From NCBI GenBank assembly GCA_037178675.1, contig JAYMGJ010000141.1:1-64000 (forward strand): a stretch of DNA of 64,000 bases, written 5' to 3'. Numbering within the stretch: position 1 is the first letter of the stretch; each line of letters starts with the position of its first letter. Under the pieces are notes generated by a model, which ran no database searches, had not been told where the DNA came from, and saw only the letters and a list, made by a program, of their open reading frames with translations. Position numbers and translations under genes: made by a program. Shown here in pieces: positions 11,333-24,169 of the stretch. This DNA is from Scleroderma bovista (Eukaryota; Basidiomycota; Agaricomycetes; Boletales; Sclerodermataceae).

Positions 11333-12812
11333 ATGCCCGTCAACCATCTCTACCCCATCCCCGCCGACCAGGCGTTCCAGGATGCACAGCAGACAAAGTA
11401 TTGCTCACATTGCTCGTCGCCCTTCAATGCAGATCCCTCCAACACCGTCTTCCTCCCCGACGACCAGGACTCGAACATCTTCTGCGGGGCCTGCCGTCCC
11501 AGGCTCCGCTCGGCCCGCTCTGAATCTGATGGCTCGACCAGCATTTATGTCGATCATGGACGCTCAGTAGAATGCCCTGGTCTTCCCACCATCGATACCA
11601 GCTCAAATGCCCTCTCTACCTACTCGACTTCCGAGGCCTTCTTTGAAGATGACATCGAGACGGTCATATCCCCTGCCTCAACTACCGATTTCTCCGTGTC
11701 CTCTTCACTTCTCTCCTCAATATCCTCGCCCTTTCCCCTTGCGCTCCCTATCCGCACCGCTCCCACTTCATCCCCAGTCAACTCTGATACCCATTTTTCT
11801 CCCACTTCTGCAAAGCCCCACTACGTGCAAGAGTCGTTGCCGGATCCCTCTGTCGATATTACTAGGCTCCGTGTCCGCTCTCAGGGCTGCCACTGTCTGT
11901 ACCCTGGTGCGACCTTCAAAGGAACCCAGAAGAGCGGGAGGAACAGCTATGATGTCACAGTGACCATCGTCGTACGTCTCATCGTCCCACTTCCCCTTCG
12001 ACATTATGTTTGACTTGTGTTGGCCCAGGATATTGACCTGTCCTCATCGTTCCTCTGCGGCTACCTCTGCATCCGCGGATTGACCGAAGACTGGCCTGAG
12101 CTAACAACTTATTTCGACGCAGAGATCATAGGAAGTCGGTACGGATTTGTGACGCCAAAGTGGGGTGCGAATGAGCACGAAGATATGTTACACTGGCAGC
12201 GGTTCCCTGCCTTCCGCCATGTCAGGAGCGAGCTTAAAAGGCCATATCTAACAATGCCTGATCGCGATCGCGGCGCCGTTTTCATGCGATGGAAAGAGAG
12301 ATTTTTGGTCCCTGATCATAAGGTACATGATATTAACGGTGCAAGCTTCGCTGGTAAGCCACCTTAATTCGTATGGGGATGAACTATCCTGTATATTTTT
12401 TTTTTGGTCTCTAATATACACCCTCGACTTGACAGGATTCTACTACGTCTGCGTGGATTTTAATCCACAGTCTTCCTCTTCCAACCTACGTTCTACTGTG
12501 ATTCAGGAAAACGGCGATGCTGTCATACCACCGTCGCCGTCAGCAACGCGTGTGGAGCCCGTATCGTCTGCACGCCGCAGGCGAGACTCGAGCACGCGAA
12601 GAGCCGGACGCGGCTCTTCCATTGGTCCACGTTCCCCGCCTCCAACTGCCACCATGAGTGGTTTTTACTATCATCAAAATTCTGAGCCGTGAGTCATCAT
12701 CCCAACGCGTCAAGAACAGAGCTTATCCTGCATTTTGTGTTTCACCAGGTATCAGCAATTGTCTCTCAGCCATGTTCCGGAGCGTTCGAGTTCTACCTTC
12801 GAATTCCGTTAA
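11333..12812 (+). CDS. GID4: GID4/VID24 family, GID ubiquitin ligase substrate receptor
   Basis: Substrate receptor of the GID/CTLH E3 ligase, which in yeast recognises N-terminal Pro on gluconeogenic enzymes. Exons 11333-11971, 12029-12353, 12436-12688 and 12749-12812 give 426 residues. The N-terminus has a CxxC pair (YCSHCSSPFNAD and CGACRPRL) and a long serine-rich region; the Vid24 fold starts near residue 180. Diagnostic stretches are FKGTQKSGRNSYDVTV, SFLCGYLCIRGLTEDWPELT, FFDAEIIG-like YFDAEIIGSRYGF, VFMRWKERFLVPDHK, INGASFAGFYYVC, and the closing YQQLSLSHVPE. The N-terminal cysteine-rich extension is longer than in yeast and may bind zinc (inference). Confidence 0.93.
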
Positions 12813-13524
12813 TCTTGTGCAGCAGATGTTCAGAGAAGGATGGAAGTGAAAATCGTTGGTTTGTATGAGTGGCGTGGCATGGACGTCGTACTTAATTTAC
12901 CCCATTTGACCGTAACCCCCAGACTCGACCTTCTCTCACTCGCGGCGACCTGTATGATGTACTCTCTTCTCTGTTACTTTTATCCTGGTGTGTGGTTTTA
13001 TTGTTACTTCTTTGAGCGCGATCTTTCCGGGAACCTAAAATAATACGCCTGCATTGGCTCTCGAGCGCGTGATTTCATTGTACGTCGATGTTGTAAGTGT
13101 TGTTCTTTTCTCTGCTGCGTGGTTCTTTGGGGACGAGGTGCCGTTTGTGATTTCGGCAAGCGTTCGATGTTCTGAACTTCGGTGAGCGCGAGCAGGGAGG
13201 GACATTCCCTGCCCCACGGTTGATACTTCTTGCTGCCAGGGCCGACCTACAGGATCAATGCGATCCAGGCGCTCCTCGCACATACGAGTGGAATTCGCTA
13301 CATAGTACTTGTAGCGTTGAGATTGTTTCGGTGCAGAGGCGGCCACGTTCTCAAGATTTCCTTTTTTGTGTGAGCCGAACACGTTCTTTGAAAGCTGCAA
13401 CGGATTTGGTTCTCGGTTTTGACCGAAGTGTTGTGCTCGTCTCCGCTCGCCCCCTCACAGGCTGAGGCATTTGGGCATCCAAGGACACTCTTCTCGACCT
13501 CGACGTCTCACCCACACTCACACC
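12813..13524. other. Upstream region of casein kinase 1
   Basis: I see no gene. The 700 bp between GID4 and the kinase are probably a GID4 3' UTR followed by the kinase promoter and leader. The last bases before the ATG at 13525 are CA-rich (cccacactcacacc), a favourable leader context. Confidence 0.4.
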
Positions 13525-15470
13525 ATGTCGCACACCGCCAACATCGTCGGAGTCCACTACCGCGTTGGCAAGAAAATCGGCGAGGGTTCCTTCGGTGTCA
13601 TCTTTGAAGGTATGCCCTCAGTCCTGCGGATAGCAAGTCCGACAACCTCGTCGTCCTCGTCACAGGAACCAACTTGCTGAACAACCAGACCGTTGCTATC
13701 AAGTTTGTACGTCGACTCAACACTATAGTCCCATTGCCTACTTTAAACACCTTTTTTGCAGGAGCCGCGCAAGGCAGAGGCACCCCAGCTGCGCGATGAG
13801 TGCCGCTCCTACCGCATCCTCGCCGGTTGTCGTACGTCCACTCTCCCGTGCATCCGACCACCCTCTCATTCGTCCCCCCACACACCAGACGGGATCCCGC
13901 AGATATACCACTTTGGACAGGAAGGGCTCCACAACATCCTCGTCATAGACCTCCTCGGGCCAAGTCTGGAAGATCTATTCGACATGTGCGGACGCAAGTT
14001 TTCCATCAAGACCGTTTGCATGGCGGCAAAACAGATGGTCCGTGCCAAGCCTTCATACCCCCTCAGCCAGCACACTCACCCCTTACAGATCAGCAGAGTG
14101 CAGACCATTCACGAGAAGAACCTCATCTACCGCGACATTAAGCCCGATAACTTCCTCATCGGCCGTCCGGGAACGAAGAACACTAACGGTCGGTCTGGAT
14201 GCCGCATATATTGTGTACAGCTCATCTTTCCTCAGTGATACACGTTGTCGATTTTGGCATGGCGAAACAGTATCGAGATCCCAAGACAAAGCAACATATC
14301 CCCTACCGTGAACGGAAGAGTCTCAGCGGCACAGCGCGTTACATGAGTATTAACACTCATTTGGGGCGAGGTGGATACCTCCATCGGGTCTTTTCCTCTC
14401 TCTCTTAATTTCCATACACAGAACAATCAAGAAGAGACGACCTAGAAGCTCTTGGGCATGTTTTCATGTACTTCCTCAGAGGAAGCTTACCGTGGCAAGG
14501 TCTAAAAGCCGCCACGAACAAGCAGAAGTATGAGAAGATTGGTGAGAAGAAGCAAACAACTCCCATAAAGGAACTGTGCGAAGGATACCCCGGTTTGTAT
14601 CTAACAATCTACAGCTGCGGGTCCTTGTAGGTTAATTATGGACCTTCAGAGGAATTTGCCATTTACCTTAACTACGTCCGCAAACTTGGATTCGAGGAGA
14701 CTCCTGATTACGATTTTCTGCGAGAGTTGTTCTCCAAGGTGTTGAAAACCATCAGCGAAATCGATGATAGTGTGTTCGACTGGAACCTGCTAAACGGTAT
14801 GACCATTTTCCCATGCTAGTCACATGTCCATCGCTCAAACGGTTGTCCTAGGTGGCAAAGGCTGGGAGGCGTCAACTGTACGTGCAACATGCCACTTCGC
14901 CTACCTGTAACGTCTAATATCGCATTCAACCAGGGTCAAGCACAACTTTCTCAGGTTCAAAACATTCTTGTACAACCTCACGATCGCAGAAGAGATCAGG
15001 AAAGACAGCGCGACACAGAGTGGCGAAGAATATCACAAGGTGGTGCCCCCATCATTGTGCCGCCTTCACCCGCCCTCGTCCGCCACGGCTCGAAGCGCAA
15101 ACCCAACGCGGGAACATCTGCGGGAACGCCAGGCCAAGTCACTCCCTTGTCCGCAGCAGCGCAAGTAAACGTGCCTGTATCCACGCCTCAGAACCGCGCC
15201 AGCCACATCGGTGCATCACCACATCCTTACGCGAGTGCTGCGCCTGGCACAGACTATCCACGCGGATCAAACGGAGACCCTTATACTACCCAACCATACG
15301 CACGTACATCCCCCATGATATCAACCGTGGCACCACCAGCAATCAGTAATTTCCGCGCACAAGGCAACGAAGTGGGCGCGTCACACGGGGAAGAGTATCG
15401 CGAACAGGACGGCCAAGGTCCACAGCCCAAGTCAACCTTTTGGCGGGTCCTTACCTGCCGGTGTTGTTGA
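13525..15470 (+). CDS. Casein kinase 1, plasma-membrane (Yck-type), C-terminal CC
   Basis: Ser/Thr kinase of the CK1 family; Yck-type members act at the plasma membrane in nutrient sensing, endocytosis and morphogenesis. Ten exons (13525-13609, 13666-13706, 13762-13831, 13889-14037, 14089-14188, 14236-14370, 14422-14592, 14650-14796, 14852-14877, 14934-15470) give 486 residues. Seen: glycine loop [11 protein letters not shown], catalytic lysine in [40 protein letters not shown] (CK1 substitutes DFG-M), and the CK1 signature [14 protein letters not shown] Gln/Pro/Ser-rich tail of about 170 residues ends in [10 protein letters not shown]. Terminal cysteines like these are palmitoylated in yeast Yck1/2, so membrane anchoring is inferred. 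Kinase assignment is certain. Confidence 0.96.
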
Positions 15471-15795
15471 GAGGTGGCTGTCCATTCTTTCTCCGTTCAA
15501 TTCTTCAGCGCTCTCGACACTATCGCAAGCTTCTCCGTCGATCTTTACCTTGCTCGTTTTTTTCCGATATATACCCATTCATTACATGCATCCCTAATAG
15601 CATCCCACTTCACTTGATCATACGACCTTTTCTTCCATGGGACGCCAACCTGGCGCGGACGAATCCATTCCATTCTTCTTACGATTTGATTAGTGCTTTG
15701 CGAACTGGTAACGAGTTATACGTTGGTACATGTGCTCATGAAGCGAATACTAAGGATCCCAATATACAATGTCCCTCGCAGAACACCTTCCGTTA

Positions 15796-18700
15796 CTAAA
15801 ACATTGGCAGATACTCATCCTCGTCTCCAAGTGAAATTTCATCCTCTGAAGCATGCCAATTTGCATGCTTTGGTATCTTTGGAACATGGCGCGCGGATGG
15901 AGCTGGTGGGGAGATGACTAACTCTGCATCACCGCGAGGAGAATCCCAGGGTGCGCTGTACTCTTCTGAATCATCCAGCTGCGCCTGAATAGTGGTAGAG
16001 CTACTACCACTACTCTGTGAATGAACGCTGCTCCTCGCTGGCGAAGGCGAAAGCGAAGACAATGGTACGCTCATGATGACAGGAAACTGGTAATCGGTCA
16101 GGCGTTGCTCAAGAGGAATAGTCTTCAACTTGGGTCGCGGTTGGCCACCCTTGCACAGTCCTGGTATCCGGGAATACGGGCCTTTGGTCTTTATTTTGTG
16201 ATTGTTATACGGGTATTTCCAAATTTTACCCTCTGGATGACGGGTTTTAAACCTCGACTCTCTGTGACTTCGAGGCTCTGTCGGTGTGGGATGTCGGGGC
16301 AACATCTCAGCTGATTGGCCGCCCAGCGGACGACCAGCGGCCATGGAGGCGTTGGGGTGGGTGGGCACAGAACAATGGTCGGGTTGCATGAGTGGTTGTG
16401 AATCGGAAGAAGGATTCCAGGTCTGCCCTACAGAAGTGAAGTGGGAAAGTCCATCCTTCATCTGCTGTATTTTATCCTTTAGGGCACGGTTTTCATCTTC
16501 ACAACGAGATAGCTCAGCCCGCTGTTCTTCAAATCGGTCCAGCAAGATGTGATCTGGTCCATCGTACTTGGCACCCTTCGTGAACTTTATCCCTTTCTGG
16601 ACTCCAACGCTGGCGTATTTCTTACGAGGTTCGCATTCTTTAGGAGGTTCGTCATTGGGTCGGAATGATTGATTGAGAGCGGCGGCAAGGTCGTTGTTTG
16701 GAGGTCTTTGACATGGCTTTGCTAAACGTAGTCGCTTCGTCGACTGTGATGATCTTATTCAATGCAGGCAAAATGAAGTAGTATGAAGACCTGTCTAAAC
16801 ACAACGAGGGTCACTCCTCACCTCTCCTGCAGCTGCTTTCTTTTCCTCGAAGTCGAAGGCTGACCTGTCTGGTCAGCCTTTTGCCTTACGATCGCTGGTT
16901 TCTGGATGGCGTGCGGATTCAGACTGATCGCATCACGTACGCTCCCGGGAAAGGAATCGGACTTGCGGTTCGAAGGACCGACGGCTTGGTTCTGTTTAGG
17001 AGTCATTGAGTATTGTAAAACCAGTTGACTGAGCGGTATGTCATCAACCTGAAGGCATGACATGTTAATTAATATCGACAGATTGAGAGATAAGTACAAC
17101 CTCGGGTGTCTCGGAGCACCTTAAAGGTACCCTAGGTGTGGCTCTCTCCTTTCCACGTATCCTCTTGTACCAGTCGGGTCGTGGCACATCAACAAAATCC
17201 ATTAGAACTCTTTGCTTATGTTTGCCATTAATGGAAGCTTGAGGAATGGATTCGCTGGGATTTGTTGAGGATGAGGCATCTCCTGGAGGAAAGGGGGGAA
17301 AAGTTGGGGATCTAACTGGTGAACTTGGCTCAGATGGAAGGGCCGTTAAAACGCTCAAAGCACTGGGAGATCCATATCGTTCAACATAAGTAGAAGTTGA
17401 CTGAAGGGAAAGGGGTAACACGGGGTCAATGCCATCCTCTGCGCGGCCAGCTTGAGTGACGTTATCAATACTTCCCCCAGAGCCACCATCCGGAAGAGAT
17501 GTTTCATTCGAAGTGGATTGGCCACCAGAAGCACCATCCGGAACGTGAGTTTCGTTCGAAATGGGTCGATCACCGGACGCGCCATCCGGATAGTCAGAAT
17601 CAGTCTGACCTGTGCTTGGCTCAATCTTCATGACAGCTTCAGGCGCCTGATAATGAAATACAAAAGAATGCTTACGGGAATAGAAAGTGTTGGTACATGG
17701 TCGTACCAACCAGACTTCGTGAAGTCGGGACTGACCGCCCTGTGAAAATTGAAGGTCCTTGCTATATGGGCTAATCTGCGTAGGATATTCGGACGTCTCC
17801 CAGCTTGCTCGTCTTCGTCCGCAGTACTTTGTGTAGAAGCAAATCTGTCTTTGGATGCTATGTGGAACTGATGCCAACTACTTTCACCTCCGTCAGATTC
17901 AGAGTGGAGGATTGCCTCCACGGAATGAATAGAACATATGTCGAGCAGATGGTAAAAACACCGTGAAAAGTGGCAGGGTTTGCATGTAATGACATCCGTC
18001 GCTGGTGCTGGATGTGGTGCATCCGAAATACTACGTGGGCTACAGGTCTTCATCTTTGGTCCAATTCAGCGTGAGTGGACACCAAAGTATGATGGATTTA
18101 CCTTGTTCCCAGCCTGCCGTCGTTGATGTAGTTTGCACGCTGACTCGAATATTCCGACACCCTTCTCCAATAGCCATCTGCAATACATCAGAACAAGCTG
18201 ACCAAACATAAAACTGAAAAAATTACTCTGGATGTTCTGCAAGGGACGAGTACTTGATGTCGTTCTGGCATTCAAAGCCCTCGATCGCTTTGGCAGCATT
18301 ATCTCTGCTTTGGAATAAGTCACCGATGACCCGGCACTGGACGGGTTGCATAACTCCACAACGACAACTTCTACCTTCAACATAGCATAACGGGCATAAG
18401 ACCAATCCACAGCCGAGGAGCAAGATGCCTGAATCGCCAGAAGACGGTGGGGATATACACTTATCGCATTCAAAAAAGCTCTGAAAAACGTCGGCGCCAC
18501 AAAAATCGCATACTATGTCATCACAGTATGTTGAACTAGACTGTGAAATATGTGGCGAGGAAGCATGACCAGACTGTGAAACATGCGGCAAGGATGCATG
18601 TTGAGCAGTAAAGTCCTGGGCAAGGACGTCATCAAATAGACCAAGTAGCTGCTTTAGGTCGTAGGCTAATGAAATTAGCTCTGGCCCTGGCTGGGTACGA

Positions 18701-19955
18701 TCCACGAGACCAGTATAATATTGCATAGCGTGGTATACGATGGCTTTGACCTTGTAAATTTCTCGCCGGCATACCCTGTGCGAAACAAATCAACATGTAA
18801 CATGCAGTTATTAGAATTGGTACCTATGGTATATGGGTAGTTCATGGTAAAATGCAATGCGCAGTCCATCGAGAGACATTCGCGACCAAGACGTCTTGAT
18901 GGTGATTCCGCAGTTATTTACAACCTGGTGACAGCTTCGTGGGGGGACGAGGACCAAATCCCCCACACACTGCTCCGCGATATAAACATCGAACGGTGCA
19001 GCGCGCAGCTCGTCAAGGGTGACTACGTGGTTTTCAAAATCGACCTCGTGACCTAACCGCTGGAAATACAAGTGCACCTTCGGTGCGTCCAAGGCCCTCG
19101 TCATGAACCAGAATGAGGACCCGTTGTTCTCACTGTAGCACATGAGGTTTTGCCCGGATGAAGCACACAGGTCCTTATGGAAGGGTGTAAAAGTATCTCC
19201 GATGCCAATATAACACATCAGAGTCTGGACCTGTGCCTGCGGAGAATGAGTAAGATATACAAAAACGAGAAAGGCGGACTGCAAACCGATTCGGGGAGAA
19301 ACTTGAGGAAGTCTTTGGATCCATGGAATAATAGGTCATCCGGAATGACTCCTTCGTCTGTGAGCCATCTGGTCCACTCGGGTGGACATTCGGCATCTTT
19401 GCCGTATAATCGTTCGAGTTCTAAGGTGGAGAGAGGTCAACCATTCCCAGCGCCCCGGATAGCAACACACTATAGAGGAATACCTTGGGCATTCGTATAC
19501 AGGGGACTGGAACGCATTTTCTTGATGAAATCCGAGAGGGGTATATCGGAATCCTTCCAGTCATGTACATTACGGACAGAGATGCCTGATCATGCTGGAT
19601 GAGAATAAGATCTATAAGCGCTGGGTGTGCGCTTACGCTGGGCACTGTTCATTCTAAGCCAATCGATAGTGAATGACTGTGACCAACGGGGATGCCTGTG
19701 CCATCCGTATATTATATGGGGTATTCCTTCGGTTTCATGCTTAGACATGGATGCTTTGAGAGATGGCGCCGAGTAATGTGTGCGGGGTACACGACGGAAG
19801 TTCGATGAGCTCTCCACGAGGTCATTCAAGAGCCAGCCCTTGGTAGTTGGTTTTGGCTGGGAGACGACATGCAAGCCAGAGGGCGGTTGCCCTGTGGAAT
19901 CGAGCGTAGGAGGGCTCGCCATGGTGGGCGTCAGTAGGCTTGTGGGCGTCGACAT
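15796..19955 (-). CDS. JmjC-domain protein with cysteine-rich zinc-binding region
   Basis: Putative Fe(II)/2-oxoglutarate oxygenase, possibly a histone demethylase. Ten exons on the minus strand (19637-19955, 19484-19585, 19287-19420, 18824-19236, 18227-18775, 18102-18177, 17676-18053, 17101-17625, 16822-17048, 15796-16753) join in phase to 1,226 residues. Near the N-terminus are EGIPHIIYGWHRHPRW and VRNVHDWKDSDIPL. The JmjC core has GIGDTFTPFHKDLCASSGQN (HxD iron ligands), a distal His in RSCHQVVN, and Lys in GITIKTSWSRM that could bind 2-oxoglutarate. Downstream is a Cys-rich stretch (CDFCGADVF, CDKC, LCPLCY, CRCG) suggesting zinc binding, then a long disordered tail with a short repeat and a predicted coiled coil (RFEEQRAELSRCEDENRALK). 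Substrate is unknown. The gene is divergent from the RING gene at 20085. Confidence 0.85.
17478..17597 (-). repeat. Imperfect 48-nt tandem repeat inside the JmjC gene
   Basis: About two and a half copies of a 48-nt unit encode a 16-residue repeat beginning PDGASG or PDGGSG and carrying SNET (PDGASGDRPISNETHV, PDGASGGQSTSNETSL, then a diverged copy). It lies in the disordered part of the JmjC protein. Being in multiples of three, copy-number change would not break the frame. Confidence 0.8.
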
Positions 19956-20084
19956 CGAGGGGCACGTTGTTGGTCCAGGATGATTGCGCTCACGTGATCG
20001 TTACTTGAGGGTCGATCCTTTTATCTGCCAGGCCCACAGCAAGACCCTTGTTGTGCTTTGGGAACCTTACAGCAGACGCCGACC

Positions 20085-21520
20085 ATGGGAACAGCATTGG
20101 AGACGGAGTGGGACTTTTGGGAGTTCGTCAATTGTGCCCTCTGCCATCTGCTCTTTGTGCCCAACGACAAAGGCCCACCGGCTGTGCCGTTCTGGCTCAC
20201 GGAATGTGGCCACATCGTCTGTAACAACCATCTCAGTGAGTGTCACCTTTTCTTTCCACCCAGTTGCCCTCTTTGAGAGTGTATACAGACCCGGACCGAA
20301 GTTGTCCAAAATGCGGAGACCAGGACATTGAGTTGATGCCGCTGCAGCGAGATGTATGCTTCTTTGCATGCACCTACAGTGTTGTCAGTGTTAATAGGCG
20401 ATGACCACAGCTAGAACCCCCAATGGTGGACTGGTTTCGAACCTTGCCCCATGCTATAGACGGCATCGCAAATGCTGTTAAGGTTCAGCATCAGTGCACA
20501 GCTATCGCCACTAGTTTCTGAGCATCCTCGCAGTTCCAGCAGCAATCCCTTGCTTCTCTCGTACGGCATTATCGCGGTCAGTGTTTACAGTTTTCTGCTA
20601 CCTGCGATCGCTTGCGGAATGAACGAAGGAATTTAAGGAAGTACGTTCTCTTATCGGTCCGCATCCCTCTGCGTCAAACCTCTGGCACAGGGAAGTAGAT
20701 GCATTGCAGCGAGAAATCACCCACCTACGGGCTTATTCGGGCTCCACTCGGGACCAAGAACCATCTGACCACCAAAATGCCAATGGCAAGCGACCCATGG
20801 CTGAGGCGAGAGGGTGAGCATCTGTTATATCGACCATATGTATCGAGAACATCCTGGGTTGCAGTCCAAGTGGAGGTGTCAAGACCAATTCCAGTCCAAG
20901 ATCGATCACGACGCCAGTTCCTCCACTTCGACTCACCCTCCAATCCAGTGGTCCGCCGAACTTCGGACGCCAAGACCACGGACTGCCCACTCAGCAGGAA
21001 TCACGTCCCATCGCCGAGAGACCTGGAAGTAGCCGCTTTGCTGAGTATGAGTCTCCTTTACTTGAAGCTAACGACCGGCCCACATTCAGCCTGTCCGCTT
21101 AGGCAATATGCATATCAGGGAGTAGATTCCAAAACGCATGCTCGACCGATGACGTATGACCAGTCTGCACCACCGCGACAAGTCTGCGCGCCTGCCGGAC
21201 TTCACAACTCCATGCCCCCCCCACCCATGCCACAGACAAGCCGCTTCAAGCCAGCAATCGACCGCGGCCAAGCGGCACTGGCGACTTCACAGGGACGTGT
21301 TAGTGGAATCTCCGACACCATGCGACCACCTCCAACTCCACAACGACCGTTCTCCAGAATCCCGCAGGTACCCACTCATCGTACGGCCGAACACGCTGGT
21401 TCAAACCGATTTTTGCTTGGTTCTGCTCATCAAACTACGTCTACTGACGCAAAAGGAAGTACCCCATCGGGGCGTCAACGGATGGCATTCGTCCCCGGAA
21501 GTGGGAACGGACTCCGATGA
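20085..21520 (+). CDS. RING-finger protein of the Zip3/HEI10/RNF212 type
   Basis: Probable E3 ligase (SUMO or ubiquitin) like the meiotic crossover factors Zip3, HEI10 and RNF212. Seven exons (20085-20235, 20289-20353, 20411-20482, 20534-20640, 20691-20813, 20865-21044, 21103-21520) join in phase to 371 residues. The RING is N-terminal: CALC, then FWLTECGHIVCNNHL, then CPKC. After it come an aromatic stretch (MVDWFRTLPHAIDGI), a helical Gln/Leu region (FQQQSLASLVRHYR, VDALQREITHLRAY), and a Pro/Ser/Thr-rich tail. This order (small N-terminal RING, short coiled coil, disordered tail) is that of the family. Only 129 bp separate its ATG from that of the JmjC gene. The meiotic role is inferred from layout, not shown. 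Confidence 0.72.
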
Positions 21521-21727
21521 ATACCCCTGCCCAGTGCCCAGGCCCACTTTACTTGACGTTGTATACATTGTGTACGTTAGCTACAGCTTGATCAAATGTA
21601 CAGCTATGTACCTTTTCTGTTTACTTTATGAGCGAGAGCCTGGGAGACCGTTGCACTGCTATTGCGTTTTCCAAGGGCAATCCGCAGTCCCACTCCAGTA
21701 TCCTCTGTATTGTCAACCACGACCATC

Positions 21728-23042
21728 ATGGCATACAGAGACCCATTTGTTGAGCAGCACGGGCGCTATGACCCTCATTACAATGAAACGCCAGCATTCG
21801 ATCCCTACAACGGCAGCGATCCTCACCAGGCCTATGATCAAGGGGGCTACGACCCCTACTACGCACCAGGTGGATACGAGGACAATCCCACTACCCATCA
21901 GCCAGCAGACCCTCAAGCGGCAGCGTACGCACCGAAGGAAGGTGACGATTCCGCTGGGTTCGCACGGACCACCACCAAAAGGTTCGTTTACATCTTACAC
22001 CATTGCTTGCGATTTACATTCATTCTGCAGCCGGTCTCGAGACCTGAGGAGATGGCGGTATGAACACCACGGCGGCTCTCTCTGGACAAAGGTACCTCAC
22101 GTCTGGAATGATGTTTGGCCAGGGCTAACTCTTTGTTAGGGATCCCGGGGGAAGTGCATGATGAGGTTTTGTTGCTGCACGCTTATGATTGCGTTGCTCC
22201 TTATTATCAGCATCTTGTTGGCTTTGCTCATGGTGAGTGGGTCACATTCCTTTTGGCTCTGTGCTGAAGTTGGCGGTAGTGGATTCGGCCGCCCAATGTT
22301 ATCGTTGGAAGCGTCGGACCGCCGTCCATGGGAAGTGAGGTACGCTTGTTTTACTCCTGTTTGCTATTCATTCCCATTAAATACATTTGGTCAGATACAA
22401 CTGCAGACTAATGGCGTCCAAATCAATCTCGCAATCAACATAACGTGAGTAGCTTCTCCAGCTAACGTGGTGGAGATTGAGAGCTCATTCATGATAGTGT
22501 CAACAATCCTAATTACTTCTCAGTGTCAATACCGTCGATAAAGGCGGACGTGCGTTCTCTAAGCACTCTCGCGATATGTTACTGACCTTCAATTTAGATA
22601 TATTACCCTATTAATCACACCTATATCGGGGGAGGCAGTCAGTCGGACATTACGTTCCCATCTCACACCAACAAAACCATTACATTTCCGTTTTCGATGT
22701 CATACACTTCGACAATGTCTTCCGGCGACCAGATCCTGGCAGATTTGATAAACAAGTGTGGCATTAATGGGGGAACACAGTCTGACATTACTGTGGATTA
22801 TGATATTACGGTAAGAACTCATTGACGCAGCACGTATCCTGATTAAGCTGATCCGACCCTAGGTGAAAGTGCGCGTACTTTTCTTCACCGTGTCACCGAC
22901 GATCAGTAACACTGCAAGTTTCTTGTGCCCATTGTCGGCCTCCGACTTATCGGTTAGTCAGTCACAGTTTCTGATGAAGTTTCCTCATTCATCCCTTTTG
23001 CAGGGCCTGACACCTTCTATTCTTTCCATTCTCGGATCTTAG
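21728..23042 (+). CDS. Single-pass membrane protein with LEA2-like domain
   Basis: Nine exons (21728-21981, 22031-22091, 22140-22232, 22280-22339, 22395-22444, 22498-22549, 22598-22810, 22863-22952, 23004-23042) give 303 residues. The N-terminus is rich in Tyr, Asp, Pro and Gly and probably cytosolic. One membrane segment at about residue 110-135 (FCCCTLMIALLLIISILLAL) follows a basic cysteine-rich stretch. The rest resembles the LEA type 2 fold: NGVQINLAINI, VNNPNYFSVSIPSIKADIYYP, GGGSQSDITFPSHTNKT, and an alternating hydrophobic beta pattern. Plants have the same layout in NDR1/HIN1-like proteins; in fungi such proteins are uncharacterised. A role at the plasma membrane or vacuole is only inferred. 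Confidence 0.75.
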
Positions 23043-23297
23043 TCCTCATCGCCACACGCCGGTTTGACAACAGCTACTTTGCTAGTACCCTGTGTCGTTT
23101 TGCGCTGCACCCACTGTCTCAACATTGTTTCGCATTTGGTAACATTTTATGCAAAGGAGCACATAATGTGACTATGACGATTCTTTCGTATAACATCCGC
23201 GTCCGAACATTGTATTATGTAATACTATTGAGCGATAAGCAGTCATTCCAAGGAGGGTTGCTTGGTCTGATTGATACATCGATTCGACAGGGCGATC

Positions 23298-23962
<665 letters not shown>

Positions 23963-24169
23963 TGCCTGTGATGGTTCACGAATATGTATATAGTGGTCCA
24001 AGCTGAAATGAAATGAACCAACTACGCTATCTCAGGCCACATGCGTGGTCACGTGCCCAATCACAGGCGATTATCATGCCCATTTTTGGACGTCTTATGT
24101 GCAAGGTCAAACTAGTCCAGCATAATTATTGACACGAGCGATGGCAACCTTCGTCAAGGGTTCGCCTCC

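Noticed and set aside
20699..21102. Continuous open frame through the middle of the RING gene
   Set aside because: It is open by chance; the coiled-coil exon 20691-20813 and exon 20865-21044 lie in other frames and join by good splice sites to the same C-terminal exon.
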